DNA of 47,017 nucleotides, from positions 1 through 47,017 of the forward strand of contig DBRE01000013.1 of assembly GCA_002305535.1 (NCBI GenBank), given 5' to 3'. Each line of letters opens with the position of its first letter. Positions within the stretch are counted from its first letter, which is position 1. Made by a program: the position numbers and the translations under genes. The notes beneath the pieces were generated by a model. That model made no database searches, was not told the DNA's origin, and saw nothing but the letters and a program-made list of their open reading frames with translations. Of the stretch, positions 25,484-33,830 are shown one piece after another. Source of the DNA: Syntrophomonas sp. UBA1376 (GTDB taxonomy: Bacteria > Bacillota > Syntrophomonadia > Syntrophomonadales > Syntrophomonadaceae).

Positions 25484-26445
25484 ATACCCTATCTGAAATC
25501 GCTGCCATTATTAAGAAAACCCCAGCCTGGGTTTTGGTAGGGCATGTGATCCCTGATGGCGATTGTATTGGATCGCTATTGGGGCTTTATTGGGGACTTC
25601 GTTCTTTGGGAAAAAGGGTGGTGCTGGGATTGGAAGATCCCGTTCCACCTATTTATCGTTACTTATCCGGCAGTGATAGCCTGGCACCTTTATCTGCAGT
25701 CGGTGATTTACCAACAGCCGTTATTTTTCTGGATTGTTCCGATGCTGAAAGGGCTGGGGAGAGTACTCTCAACCAGCTTGCTGATCGAGTAATCACCGTT
25801 AATATTGATCACCATGCTACCAATCCTTCTTTCGGAGATTACAACTATATAGATAGTAAAGCGGCTGCCACCGCTGAATTGGTCTATTACCTGCTCCAAG
25901 AGCTGGGAGTAGAAATAACTCCCTTCGTGGCTGAGTGTTTGTATGCAGGTCTGGTTATGGACTCGGGACGCTTTATGTACAGCAGCACCCGGCCAGAGAC
26001 TATGGAGGTGGCAGCTGAATTACTGCGCAGTGGGGTCGATCTAGAAAAAGCCCGCATTGAACTATTTGAATCCAAACCCCGCGAAGAGGTCTTGCTCCTT
26101 AGACAAGCCTTACAAAATCTGCAATGGGATGAATCCGGGCGAATAGCCTGGATGACTCTGTCTTATGCCGATGTGGCCCAGATAGGAGCCCTAAATCTGC
26201 ATCCTGAGGGAATCATCAACTACACCCGGTCTATAGCAGGTGTAGAAGTAGGACTGCTTATCCGCGAAATCAGCCCGGGCGTATGCAAAATCGGCTTCCG
26301 CTCCAAAAGCCAGATCGATGTGGCCACTATAGCTGCCCGGCTAGGAGGCGGAGGTCATCGCCAAGCTGCCGGTGCGCGCCTGGAAGGAAGTCTGGAGCAG
26401 GTGACCCAGCAGGTGGTGCAGATGGTCAGGGAAGTGATTGGCTAA
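25480..26445 (+). CDS. nrnA: DHH/DHHA1 phosphoesterase, NrnA-type oligoribonuclease / pAp phosphatase
   Basis: 321-residue RecJ-fold phosphoesterase that degrades 2-5 nt RNA oligomers and usually pAp; some relatives cleave c-di-AMP or pApA. The DHH domain has 'GHVIPDGDCIGSLLGL', 'VIFLDCSDAER', the signature 'VNIDHHATNPSFGDYNYID' and 'GLVMDSGRFMYSS'; the C-terminal DHHA1 domain has 'IGFRSKSQIDVATIAARLGGGGHRQAAGARL'. It is four bases overlapped with rbfA and directly abuts truB, the order common in Clostridia. Its possible pApA activity is of note given the c-di-AMP riboswitch at 38188. Confidence 0.9.
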   Translation: MNTLSEIAAIIKKTPAWVLVGHVIPDGDCIGSLLGLYWGLRSLGKRVVLGLEDPVPPIYRYLSGSDSLAPLSAVGDLPTAVIFLDCSDAERAGESTLNQLADRVITVNIDHHATNPSFGDYNYIDSKAAATAELVYYLLQELGVEITPFVAECLYAGLVMDSGRFMYSSTRPETMEVAAELLRSGVDLEKARIELFESKPREEVLLLRQALQNLQWDESGRIAWMTLSYADVAQIGALNLHPEGIINYTRSIAGVEVGLLIREISPGVCKIGFRSKSQIDVATIAARLGGGGHRQAAGARLEGSLEQVTQQVVQMVREVIG

Positions 26446-27336
26446 ATGCACGGTTTCTTGAATATCGACAAACCAGCGGGAACGACTTCCTTCGATGTTA
26501 TTCGCCGGCTTAAAAAGTGCTTGCCCAGAGGTACACGCATAGGACACCTAGGAACTCTCGATCCTATGGCTACTGGAGTTCTTCCTATAGCTATCGGACA
26601 GGCCACCAGACTTATTCATTATCTGGAGGATGACGACAAGGAGTATCAGGGCAGTATGACTATAGGGGCTGTGTCGGATACTCAGGATGCCTGGGGCGAG
26701 ATATCCTACTGCCAGTCGGCGCAGATAACCCGTGCCCAGCTTGAAGCAGTATTACCATCATTTCGAGGAACAATTTGGCAGGAACCTCCCATGTATTCTG
26801 CTGTACACCATCAGGGAGTTCGTTTGTATGAGCTGGCCAGACAAGGTCAGGTGGTGGAAAGGAAAAAACGACCCGCCCAGATAAAATTCTTGGAGTTATT
26901 GCATTTTGATGATCAATCGAACCTGCCAGTAGCCACCTTGCGAGTGGTATGTTCCCGTGGCACATATATACGCACTTTGTTTCATGATATCGGTCAGGAG
27001 TTGGGAACAGGAGCCTTTTTATCGGCTTTGACCAGAATCCGTTCGGGAGGTTTTCTATTATCGCAAGCGCTCGACCTGGAACAGGTGATAAATTCCTGGT
27101 CGCAGAGCCTGCTGCTGCCCATGGGCTACCCTTTACAGCACTGGGCTAAGATAATCTTAGATACTTCGGAGCAAATACGGGCTCTGCAAAATGGTCAAAC
27201 CATTAGTGTAAATGCAGCCCTGTCAACTGATCTAGTAAGAGTATACCAGCCAGATAACCGCTTGTTAGCTATTGCTAAAGTAAACTATACTGAGGGCAAG
27301 TGTAGCCTCAAACCGGAGCGGGTTTTTCATATTTAG
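26446..27336 (+). CDS. truB: tRNA pseudouridine(55) synthase
   Basis: Makes the T-loop pseudouridine 55 of tRNAs. 296 residues with 'GFLNIDKPAGTTSFDVIRRLK' and the catalytic Asp39 in 'IGHLGTLDPMATGVLPIAIG', 'EYQGSMTIGAVSDTQDAWGE', 'PPMYSAVHHQGVRLYELAR', and 'VVCSRGTYIRTLFHDIGQELG'; a PUA-like C-terminal segment follows. ATG at 26446 immediately follows the nrnA stop, without an independent strong ribosome site, so it is translationally coupled. Confidence 0.96.
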   Translation: MHGFLNIDKPAGTTSFDVIRRLKKCLPRGTRIGHLGTLDPMATGVLPIAIGQATRLIHYLEDDDKEYQGSMTIGAVSDTQDAWGEISYCQSAQITRAQLEAVLPSFRGTIWQEPPMYSAVHHQGVRLYELARQGQVVERKKRPAQIKFLELLHFDDQSNLPVATLRVVCSRGTYIRTLFHDIGQELGTGAFLSALTRIRSGGFLLSQALDLEQVINSWSQSLLLPMGYPLQHWAKIILDTSEQIRALQNGQTISVNAALSTDLVRVYQPDNRLLAIAKVNYTEGKCSLKPERVFHI

Positions 27337-27357
27337 TATTTAAGGAGCAGACAACAT

Positions 27358-28290
27358 ATGAGATTGATTCGAGATATTGAACATTACCAACCTTCCGGAC
27401 CTCTTTGTTTGGCCTTGGGCAACTTTGATGGGGTGCACGTGGGGCATCAGCAGTTGATCAAGGAATGCGTGGACTTTGCCAAGGAGAATAATGGTACAGC
27501 CGCAGCGTACATATTTGATCCCCATCCCGCTTTGGTCATCAAACCTTCCCAGGCTCCCAGACTTCTGGTGACTGCGAAACATAAAGCTGAACTCCTTGCA
27601 GCCCTAGGGTTGGACTTACTGATTTACGCTGATTTCACCACCCAGGTGGCTAAGATTTCTCCCCAGGATTTTGTGCGACATATACTGGTAGAGAAACTTC
27701 ACGTCCAGCAGGTGGTGGTTGGTTTCAATTACTCCTTTGGGTTTCGGGGAGCGGGAACTCCCGATCTATTAAAAGAATTAGGAGATCAATTTGGTTTTAA
27801 GACTATAATTGTTGAACCGGTGCAAAGAAATGGTCGGGTCGTCTCCAGCAGTGCTATTCGACAAGCTTTGGAGGAAGGAAATATTGAACTGGCAGCGGAT
27901 ATGTTAGGTAGTCATCCGGTTTTATCAGGCAAAGTCGTCAAAGGTGAACAAAGAGGGCATAGTATCGGCTTTCCAACTGCTAATCTCTCCATAAATCCAG
28001 AACTAACCGTTCCCGGGATCGGAGTTTACGCTGCAATTGCCAAGTTAGATCAGCACTGTTTCAAAGCAGTGGTCAATATAGGCCGTAAACCTACTTTTCA
28101 TAAAGACCATCCCACTGTTATCGAAGCCCACTTGATTGACTTTCAGCAGGAGATTTATGATCGGGAAATGCAGCTGACCTTTATAAAGAAAATCAGAGAT
28201 GAACGCAAGTTCAACGGGATAGAAGCACTGGTCAAACAGATCACATTAGACCGCGATATGGCTGCTAGCCTGGTGGAGATTCCGGAGTAG
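27358..28290 (+). CDS. ribF: Bifunctional riboflavin kinase / FAD synthetase
   Basis: Converts riboflavin to FMN and FAD. 310 residues: N-terminal FMN adenylyltransferase domain ('LALGNFDGVHVGHQQLI', 'GFNYSFGFRGAGTPDLL', 'SSSAIRQALEEGNIELA') and C-terminal riboflavin kinase domain ('GHSIGFPTANLSI', 'GVYAAIAKLD', 'VNIGRKPTFH', 'VIEAHLIDFQQEIYDREMQLTFIKKIRDERKF'). ATG at 27358 with AAGGAG upstream. Last gene before the separate rpsO promoter. Confidence 0.96.
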   Translation: MRLIRDIEHYQPSGPLCLALGNFDGVHVGHQQLIKECVDFAKENNGTAAAYIFDPHPALVIKPSQAPRLLVTAKHKAELLAALGLDLLIYADFTTQVAKISPQDFVRHILVEKLHVQQVVVGFNYSFGFRGAGTPDLLKELGDQFGFKTIIVEPVQRNGRVVSSSAIRQALEEGNIELAADMLGSHPVLSGKVVKGEQRGHSIGFPTANLSINPELTVPGIGVYAAIAKLDQHCFKAVVNIGRKPTFHKDHPTVIEAHLIDFQQEIYDREMQLTFIKKIRDERKFNGIEALVKQITLDRDMAASLVEIPE

Positions 28291-28297
28291 GCTTGCA

Positions 28298-28326
28298 TTT
28301 ACAATTGATTTGTGCTGTGCTACAAT
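28298..28326 (+). promoter_or_regulatory. Promoter for rpsO
   Basis: TTTACA at 28298-28303 and TACAAT at 28321-28326 with a 17-base spacer and a TG one base before the -10 (extended -10, TGCTACAAT). Transcription would start near 28333 and make an approximately 150-base leader before rpsO. Confidence 0.7.
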
Positions 28327-28332
28327 CTATCT

Positions 28333-28485
28333 TGGTGCCCGGAATGTCCTGTATAAACAAGCGTATTTATGTAAAAATATATTATTAAGGATATGAAAGG
28401 GCAGTTCTTAACCTCAGGCTCGGGAAAACGATTCACCGACGTTTTGCTTGGTCTGTGGGCGATTTATGATAAGGAGGTGAGTTAC
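28333..28485 (+). promoter_or_regulatory. Long rpsO leader, candidate S15-binding region
   Basis: About 150 transcribed bases precede rpsO. A hairpin is possible between GAAAACG near 28424 and CGTTTT near 28440. S15 represses its own mRNA through leader structures in several bacteria, by different RNA motifs; whether this leader binds S15 cannot be told from sequence alone. It is also an open frame in phase with rpsO, but the AAGGAGGTGA before the internal ATG shows translation starts at 28486. Confidence 0.35.
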
Positions 28486-28755
28486 ATGGCTCTGTCACAG
28501 TCTCGTAAAGAGGAAATCATCAAGGACTTTCAAATCCACGAGAATGATACCGGATCTCCCGAGGTTCAGATCGCAATTTTAACTGAACGCATAAATTACC
28601 TAAATGAACATCTGAAGATCAATAAAAAAGATTTCCATTCGCGCCGAGGACTATTGAAGATGGTAGGACAACGTCGTTCTCTTTTGGATTACCTGAAGAA
28701 GAAGGACTTTGAACGCTATCGGGGCATAGTAACCAAACTCGGACTACGCAGGTAA
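28486..28755 (+). CDS. rpsO: 30S ribosomal protein S15
   Basis: Primary 16S rRNA-binding protein of the small subunit platform. 89 residues, exactly family length: 'HENDTGSPEVQIAILTERINYLNEHL', 'KDFHSRRGLLKMVGQRRSLLDYLKKKD', 'RYRGIVTKLGLRR'. The ATG at 28486 has a perfect AAGGAGGTGA 5 bases upstream; the in-phase ATG at 28393 is in the leader. Followed by a hairpin and pnp, the near-universal rpsO-pnp arrangement. Confidence 0.98.
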   Translation: MALSQSRKEEIIKDFQIHENDTGSPEVQIAILTERINYLNEHLKINKKDFHSRRGLLKMVGQRRSLLDYLKKKDFERYRGIVTKLGLRR

Positions 28756-28775
28756 AGAGCGGCTTCCCGCTCTTT
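28754..28775 (+). terminator. Hairpin/terminator between rpsO and pnp
   Basis: AAAGAGCGG at 28754-28762 pairs perfectly with CCGCTCTTT at 28767-28775 around CTTC. The U-tract is short, so it may be a partial terminator or, as in other bacteria, an RNA-processing site between rpsO and pnp. Confidence 0.6.
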
Positions 28776-28808
28776 CATGCTTTATTACTTAGAAAGGAGG
28801 AATCGACT

Positions 28809-30917
28809 ATAGTACACAAATATCAAACCGAAGTGGCCGGCCGTCCCCTGGTGATAGAGGTAGGACAAGTTGCCAAACAGGCTAATGGAGCGGCCATAGT
28901 TAGGTATGGAGACACTGTGGTTTTGGTTGCTGCCACAGCCTCCGAGAAGCCCCGTGAAGGAATCGACTTTTTTCCACTTACAGTAGACTACGAAGAAAAG
29001 CAATATGCTGCCGGCAAAATTCCGGGAGGATTTATCAAACGGGAGGGAAGAGCGACTGAACTCGCTACTCTATCGGCCCGGTTAATAGATCGTCCTATTC
29101 GTCCATTATTTCCTCAGGGCTTTCGAAATGATGTTCATGTGGTAGCAACGGTTTTGTCGGTAGATAAAGACAATGCTCCCGATGTTATTGCCATGATCGG
29201 TGCTTCCGTAGCGCTCAATATCTCGAACATACCTTTTGAGGCACCCATAGCCGGAGTTGTAGTGGGCATGGTTGATGGACAACTGGTAATCAACCCAACC
29301 GTTGAAGAGACCCAGAAAAGTGCCATGCATATCACTGTTGCAGGAACCCGTGAAGCTATCATGATGGTAGAAGGCAGTGCTGACGAAATACCGGAAGATC
29401 AGGTTCTCGATGCTATTTTCTTCGCCCATGAAGAGATCAAGCGGTTGTGTGATTTTCAGGAACCGATTATTGAGGAATTAAAAGTCCCCAAATTTGAAGT
29501 TCAAACTTTTGGTATCGATCCAGCTATGGAGGAAGAAGTTCGCACTTATGCTACTCCTATACTGGATCAAGCTGTCCGCAATCCCGATAAGAAATCCCGG
29601 GAAACATCTATGGATCAAGCCAAAGATTCCATCATGGAACATTTCGCAGAAATCTACCCAGACAATGTTGGGGATATCGATGCCTTGCTGGACACGGTTC
29701 TCAAAGATGTGGTGCGCAGCATGCTCATCGATGATGGGGAACGGGTTGATGGCCGCGAATTGGATGAGATTCGACCAGTTACCTGTGAAGTCGGGTTCTT
29801 GCCACGTCCTCACGGTTCAGGCTTGTTTACCCGGGGACAAACCCAGGTACTGTCAATCACTACTTTAGGAGCAGCCAGTGAAGAACAGATTCTAGATGGA
29901 TTGGGTATTGAGAATTCTAAACGCTATATTCATCATTACAATTTCCCACCGTATAGTGTTGGTGAAGTACGTCCTATGCGTGGCCCGGGCCGAAGAGAAA
30001 TCGGACATGGTGCCCTAGCGGAACGAGCCCTGTTAGCGGTTCTGCCCAGTCAAGAGGAGTTTCCTTACACCATCCGGGTTGTATCAGAAGTGTTGGAATC
30101 GAACGGATCTAGCTCTATGGGCAGTGTTTGTGGCAGTTCACTTTCACTTATGCATGCCGGTGTACCAATTAAACGACCGGTTGCTGGTGTTGCCATGGGT
30201 CTAGTTAAACGGGAAGACAAGTTTGCCATCATGACTGACATTCAGGGTATTGAAGACGCCCTGGGTGATATGGATTTCAAGTTGGCTGGTACTGAAATTG
30301 GCGTTACGGCTATTCAAATGGATATAAAGATTACCGGAGTAAACCGGGAGATCGTTGCCGCTGCTCTGGAAAAAGCTCGTAAGGGACGTATGTTCATTAT
30401 GGGCAAAATGATGGAAACCATTGCTGAGCCCAACACCGAACTTTCTCCTTATGCTCCCCGCTTAACGCGCATGATGGTGCCGGTTGATAAAATTCGTGAA
30501 ATCATCGGGCCGGGTGGTAAGACTATTCATAAGATAGTTGATGAAACCGGTTGCAAAATTGACATCGAAGATGATGGTACCCTGTTTATAATGGCCACTG
30601 ATGAAGAAGCCGCTCACAAAGCTAAATCTCTCATTGATGCAATTATTGCAGAAGTCGAAGTGGGTAAGACCTATACCGGAACTGTGAAGCGTATCATGGA
30701 CTTTGGCGCCTTTGTGGAAATTATTCCAGGTGTTCTTGGCACCCAGGGCAAAGAAGGACTGGTTCACATTTCCCAGTTGGATTTAGAAAGAGTCAACAAA
30801 GTAACCGACATAGTTAACATTGGGGATAAAATTGATGTCAAAGTAACTGAGATCGATAAACAAGGCCGGGTTAACCTTTCTCGCAAAGCTCTGCTCAGAG
30901 AGAGAAAACCTGACTAG
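28809..30917 (+). CDS. pnp: Polyribonucleotide nucleotidyltransferase (PNPase), apparent AUA start
   Basis: Phosphorolytic 3'-5' exoribonuclease. Two RNase PH domains ('YGDTVVLVAATASEKPREGIDFFPL', 'PGGFIKREGRATE'; 'RPHGSGLFTRGQTQVLSI', 'RGPGRREIGHGALAERAL', 'DALGDMDFKLAGT'), KH domain ('IREIIGPGGKTIHKIV') and S1 domain ('GTVKRIMDFGAFVEI') ending in 'KVTEIDKQGRVNLSRKALLRE'. No ATG, GTG or TTG lies between the AAAGGAGG at 28793-28800 and the GTG at 28833, which would be 32 bases from it and lose the first strand. ATA at 28809, 8 bases from the site, yields 'VHKYQTEVAGRPL', matching the family N-terminus. Gene identity is certain; the AUA start is inferred. Confidence 0.95.
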   Translation: MVHKYQTEVAGRPLVIEVGQVAKQANGAAIVRYGDTVVLVAATASEKPREGIDFFPLTVDYEEKQYAAGKIPGGFIKREGRATELATLSARLIDRPIRPLFPQGFRNDVHVVATVLSVDKDNAPDVIAMIGASVALNISNIPFEAPIAGVVVGMVDGQLVINPTVEETQKSAMHITVAGTREAIMMVEGSADEIPEDQVLDAIFFAHEEIKRLCDFQEPIIEELKVPKFEVQTFGIDPAMEEEVRTYATPILDQAVRNPDKKSRETSMDQAKDSIMEHFAEIYPDNVGDIDALLDTVLKDVVRSMLIDDGERVDGRELDEIRPVTCEVGFLPRPHGSGLFTRGQTQVLSITTLGAASEEQILDGLGIENSKRYIHHYNFPPYSVGEVRPMRGPGRREIGHGALAERALLAVLPSQEEFPYTIRVVSEVLESNGSSSMGSVCGSSLSLMHAGVPIKRPVAGVAMGLVKREDKFAIMTDIQGIEDALGDMDFKLAGTEIGVTAIQMDIKITGVNREIVAAALEKARKGRMFIMGKMMETIAEPNTELSPYAPRLTRMMVPVDKIREIIGPGGKTIHKIVDETGCKIDIEDDGTLFIMATDEEAAHKAKSLIDAIIAEVEVGKTYTGTVKRIMDFGAFVEIIPGVLGTQGKEGLVHISQLDLERVNKVTDIVNIGDKIDVKVTEIDKQGRVNLSRKALLRERKPD

Positions 30918-30954
30918 ATTCAGCCCTTAGACTCGACCTACGGATTGACCAAGT

Positions 30955-30985
30955 AAACCGAGCTGTCTCGGTTTATTTGTGTTTT
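30955..30985 (+). terminator. Intrinsic terminator after pnp
   Basis: AAACCGAG at 30955-30962 pairs with CTCGGTTT at 30967-30974 (loop CTGT), followed by ATTTGTGTTTT. It closes the rpsO-pnp unit. Confidence 0.8.
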
Positions 30986-31036
30986 CTGGGTATTTGATCA
31001 CTAAGAAAAACCGCATAGGTAGGCTCATTCCGGAAT

Positions 31037-31053
31037 ATTATTTAGAGAATAAT
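31037..31053 (+). repeat. Small inverted repeat upstream of the vanW-like gene
   Basis: ATTATT (31037-31042) and AATAAT (31048-31053) flank TAGAG. It lies in the 206-base gap between pnp and the vanW-like gene and could be an operator, but no recognisable promoter could be assigned with confidence. Confidence 0.3.
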
Positions 31054-31123
31054 GATATAGGGGTGGGCCATATTTTTTCCAAATAATTTCTATTTCATTC
31101 GACTAAACAGCCGTCACATATTA

Positions 31124-31927
31124 ATGATCACATTTTTCGTCAGCTTATCGCTGGTCAGTGTTTGGCTGGATAGCTTTATTAGAGATACCTATGGGGTGGA
31201 ATCCGGTGTAATACTGGAAGATCAAGAAATAGGTGGGCTGCTCAGAGAAGAAGTGCGAGGTCTGGTAATAGAAATGGCCATGCAGGAGGGGCGTGTTCCT
31301 AAGGAACCCGAATTAGATAAGAAAACCGGGCGGGTAATTCCTGAGCAACCAGGAGTAATGATTGATATCGAGACTACTGTAAAAAACGTTATGCAAGCCC
31401 AGCCTAACCAAACCATAACTTTAGTTCGTAATACGGTCTTAAGCCAATACCGTGCCGAGGATCTTGAGAATCTAGCCAGTATTGGTTCTTATCAAACTTA
31501 CATCTATGGCTCTCCGCAACGCTCCACCAATATTAAGCTAGCTGTGGCAGCTTTAGATAATACGATAATCTGGCCAAATCAGCAGTTTTCATTTAATGAA
31601 GTCGTTGGACCAAGGACACCAGAACGGGGTTATATGCCGGCACCGGTCATTTTAATGGGCGCCAATGACTATGATTATGGAGGAGGGGTGTGTCAGGTAT
31701 CCAGCACAGTTTATAATGCCGCTCTGGAAGCGAATTTGCAGATCGTGGAAAGACATCCGCACAGCAAACCCGTTCACTATGTACCGATGGATCGTGATGC
31801 TACGGTGGCTTATGGGGGTTATGATCTTTGCATACGTAATCAAACCGATAATCCGGTAATTATCAAATCACAAGTAAGTCAGGGAAAAGTGTGGGTTTCC
31901 ATACTAGGGGAGGAAAAGAAGGAATGA
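31124..31927 (+). CDS. VanW family membrane-anchored protein
   Basis: 267 residues from ATG 31124. An N-terminal hydrophobic helix (about 1-18) anchors an extracytoplasmic region ending in the VanW domain: 'NIKLAVAALDNTIIWPNQQFSFNEVVGPRTPERGY', 'YGGGVCQVSSTVYNAALEANLQIVERHPHSKPVHYVPMDRDATVAYG' are the family hallmarks. Function of VanW is unknown; it occurs in vancomycin operons and in many sporeformers. The ATG lacks a ribosome site and leaves the membrane helix without a basic N-region. An upstream in-frame ATA at 31070 with AGGGGTGGG before it would add 18 residues including R-L-N-S-R-H. Its end overlaps the next gene (ATGA). Confidence 0.82.
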   Translation: MITFFVSLSLVSVWLDSFIRDTYGVESGVILEDQEIGGLLREEVRGLVIEMAMQEGRVPKEPELDKKTGRVIPEQPGVMIDIETTVKNVMQAQPNQTITLVRNTVLSQYRAEDLENLASIGSYQTYIYGSPQRSTNIKLAVAALDNTIIWPNQQFSFNEVVGPRTPERGYMPAPVILMGANDYDYGGGVCQVSSTVYNAALEANLQIVERHPHSKPVHYVPMDRDATVAYGGYDLCIRNQTDNPVIIKSQVSQGKVWVSILGEEKKE

Positions 31928-32673
31928 AAGTATATTATTTTACCAAACGGGGTCTATTATGTTATGCGATTCTGGCAATGCTCATAGTGGGGGTTATAGG
32001 CTTTTCTTTGCTATATTACAGTGATATGGGTATTGCCACTCGTCTTACTGAACCTATTTATCAGGGAAATACTGGCCAAAAGAATGTGGCCATTACTGTA
32101 AACGTAGACTGGGGGGAAGAATACATACCCCAGATGCTGACGGAGTTTAAGAAGCAGGATGTGGTGGCGACTTTTTACGTGACCGGAACCTGGGCTGAAA
32201 AGAACAAGGACCTCTTAAAACAGATGGCCCAGGAAGGTCATAGTATTCAAAATCATGGTTATAAACATGTTCATTTTAATACCCTATCATCAGAGCAAAT
32301 GGCCACCCAGATTACCAAAACGGAAAAGGTCATTAAGGATATAACCGGTCAGAAAAGCACCTTTTTTACACCGCCCTATGGAGAGCTGAGTAAACAGCTT
32401 ATGACAGTAGTTTCCGAACGGGGTTACAACTTAACCATGTGGAGTGTTGACACTATAGATTGGCAGCGGCCCGATCCCGAAACCATCGTAAAGCGAGTGA
32501 TGAACAAGGTTCATAATGATGCCATTGTTTTGATGCACCCCACCGAGCCAACTGTTCAAGCCTTGCCGAGTTTACTCAGTCAACTAAAAAAGGATGGCTA
32601 TAATATGATACCTATGGAAAAGATAGTAATTGTGAAGGATGGAAAGGTCAAAGGTGATGTCAAAACTAATTAA
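31924..32673 (+). CDS. YlxY-like polysaccharide deacetylase family protein
   Basis: 249 residues: N-terminal membrane helix (about 12-32), then a NodB-type deacetylase fold. Metal histidines are in 'SIQNHGYKH' (His111, His115), and 'STFFTPPYGELSKQL', 'NLTMWSVDTIDWQRP', 'DAIVLMHPT' follow the family pattern. The first motif, normally T-F-D-D-G, is V-D-W-G (Asp62), so the metal-binding second Asp is Trp, as I recall for the YlxY subgroup; catalysis is doubtful. B. subtilis ylxY lies just after pnp, the same position. ATG 31924 follows GGGGAGG and overlaps the vanW-like stop; the frame extension upstream is a shadow. Confidence 0.85.
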   Translation: MKVYYFTKRGLLCYAILAMLIVGVIGFSLLYYSDMGIATRLTEPIYQGNTGQKNVAITVNVDWGEEYIPQMLTEFKKQDVVATFYVTGTWAEKNKDLLKQMAQEGHSIQNHGYKHVHFNTLSSEQMATQITKTEKVIKDITGQKSTFFTPPYGELSKQLMTVVSERGYNLTMWSVDTIDWQRPDPETIVKRVMNKVHNDAIVLMHPTEPTVQALPSLLSQLKKDGYNMIPMEKIVIVKDGKVKGDVKTN

Positions 32674-33784
32674 GATTCTTTTGTTAACTATATTGTTTCA
32701 GCTGGGGATGGGGGTTGATCAGCCCCTTCAAGCTGCTCTTCCCTATATATCCAGTAGCCATTACTGTCTGATGGATAGTGAGACTGGTCAGTTAATCGTG
32801 AGTCGTAATGCGGATGAACTTCGCCCTGTAGCGAGTACCACTAAGATATTGACTGCCATTGTGGTTTTAGATTATGCAGATCTAAATGAAGTGGCTGTGG
32901 TGAGCGAGCATGCCGATCATACTCCCGAATACACCATAGGTTTGAAAGCCGGGCAAGAACTGGAGGTAGGAGAGCTTCTTAAGGCTGCCCTGGTAAGGTC
33001 GGCCAATGATGCTGCTGTAGTACTGGCTGAACACATAGCAGGAGATGAAAGGTTTTTTGCCCATCTCATGAACAAGAAAGCCTTTCTAATGGGTGCTAGC
33101 CAAACTCATTTTGAGAATTCATCGGGGCTGCCTTCCCCGGAGCACTTGAGTAGTGTTTATGATCTAGCTTTGCTGGGACGCTATGCTTTAAGTATTCCCG
33201 AGATCGCTGCCCTGGTCGAGGCTCCACAGGTAGAATTCAAGCATCCTGGTTATCTGCAACCGATAGTATTGAGAAACACCAATTCTTTACTGGAGTCATA
33301 TCCTGGGGCTAATGGCATTAAGACCGGCACTACCGATGCCGCCGGTAAATGTTTGGTGGCTTCAGCTAGACGCGATGGACGGCAGTTAATAGCGGTGACC
33401 CTGCATGCTGGCAATCGAAACACAGATTGCGCGCGTTTGCTCGATTATGGATTCCAGCAAATCAGAAAGGTAACTGTCTTGTCTACAGAGGAGGCTTTCA
33501 AGGAGATTCCGGCCCAGAATGGCCAGTCGATACCTATAATAGTGGAGCATGAAGTAGCTCTATGGGTAGGGGATGAGACCCCTAATATCGAAAAAAAGGT
33601 TCATCTTGATTACCAAATTAATGGATCGGTCATTAAAGGAGAGCGAGTAGGAATTATTAGCATATTTGCCGATGGCCAACATGTTGAGAGCGTGGCACTC
33701 CTGGTAGGTGAAAATATCAGCAGTGATAAGAACTCCCTGGAACACTGGCTAAAGAGTTTTCTAAACAGATTAAAGGAATCTTAA
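32657..33784 (+). CDS. dacF: D-alanyl-D-alanine carboxypeptidase, DacF-like (PBP5 family)
   Basis: Secreted serine carboxypeptidase that trims D-Ala from peptidoglycan stem peptides; DacF acts on spore cortex in Bacillus. 375 residues: signal peptide (about 1-26, cleavage after LQA), SxxK motif S60-T-T-K63, SxN in 'RSANDAAVVLAEHI', KTG in 'GIKTGTTDAAGKC', and the PBP5 C-terminal domain from about 280. ATG 32657 is preferred over 32639 because the signal peptide then begins MSKLIK; it overlaps the deacetylase gene. The symbol is by family and sporulation context. Confidence 0.88.
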   Translation: MSKLIKILLLTILFQLGMGVDQPLQAALPYISSSHYCLMDSETGQLIVSRNADELRPVASTTKILTAIVVLDYADLNEVAVVSEHADHTPEYTIGLKAGQELEVGELLKAALVRSANDAAVVLAEHIAGDERFFAHLMNKKAFLMGASQTHFENSSGLPSPEHLSSVYDLALLGRYALSIPEIAALVEAPQVEFKHPGYLQPIVLRNTNSLLESYPGANGIKTGTTDAAGKCLVASARRDGRQLIAVTLHAGNRNTDCARLLDYGFQQIRKVTVLSTEEAFKEIPAQNGQSIPIIVEHEVALWVGDETPNIEKKVHLDYQINGSVIKGERVGIISIFADGQHVESVALLVGENISSDKNSLEHWLKSFLNRLKES

Positions 33785-33830
33785 GCCAGAAGCCGAAATA
33801 TGTTATAAGCCGTCGAGTTGGAGGTTATAA

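Noticed and set aside
28393..28485. 31-codon N-terminal extension of rpsO
   Set aside because: S15 proteins are about 89 residues and the AAGGAGGTGA site is placed for the ATG at 28486; the upstream part is leader RNA.
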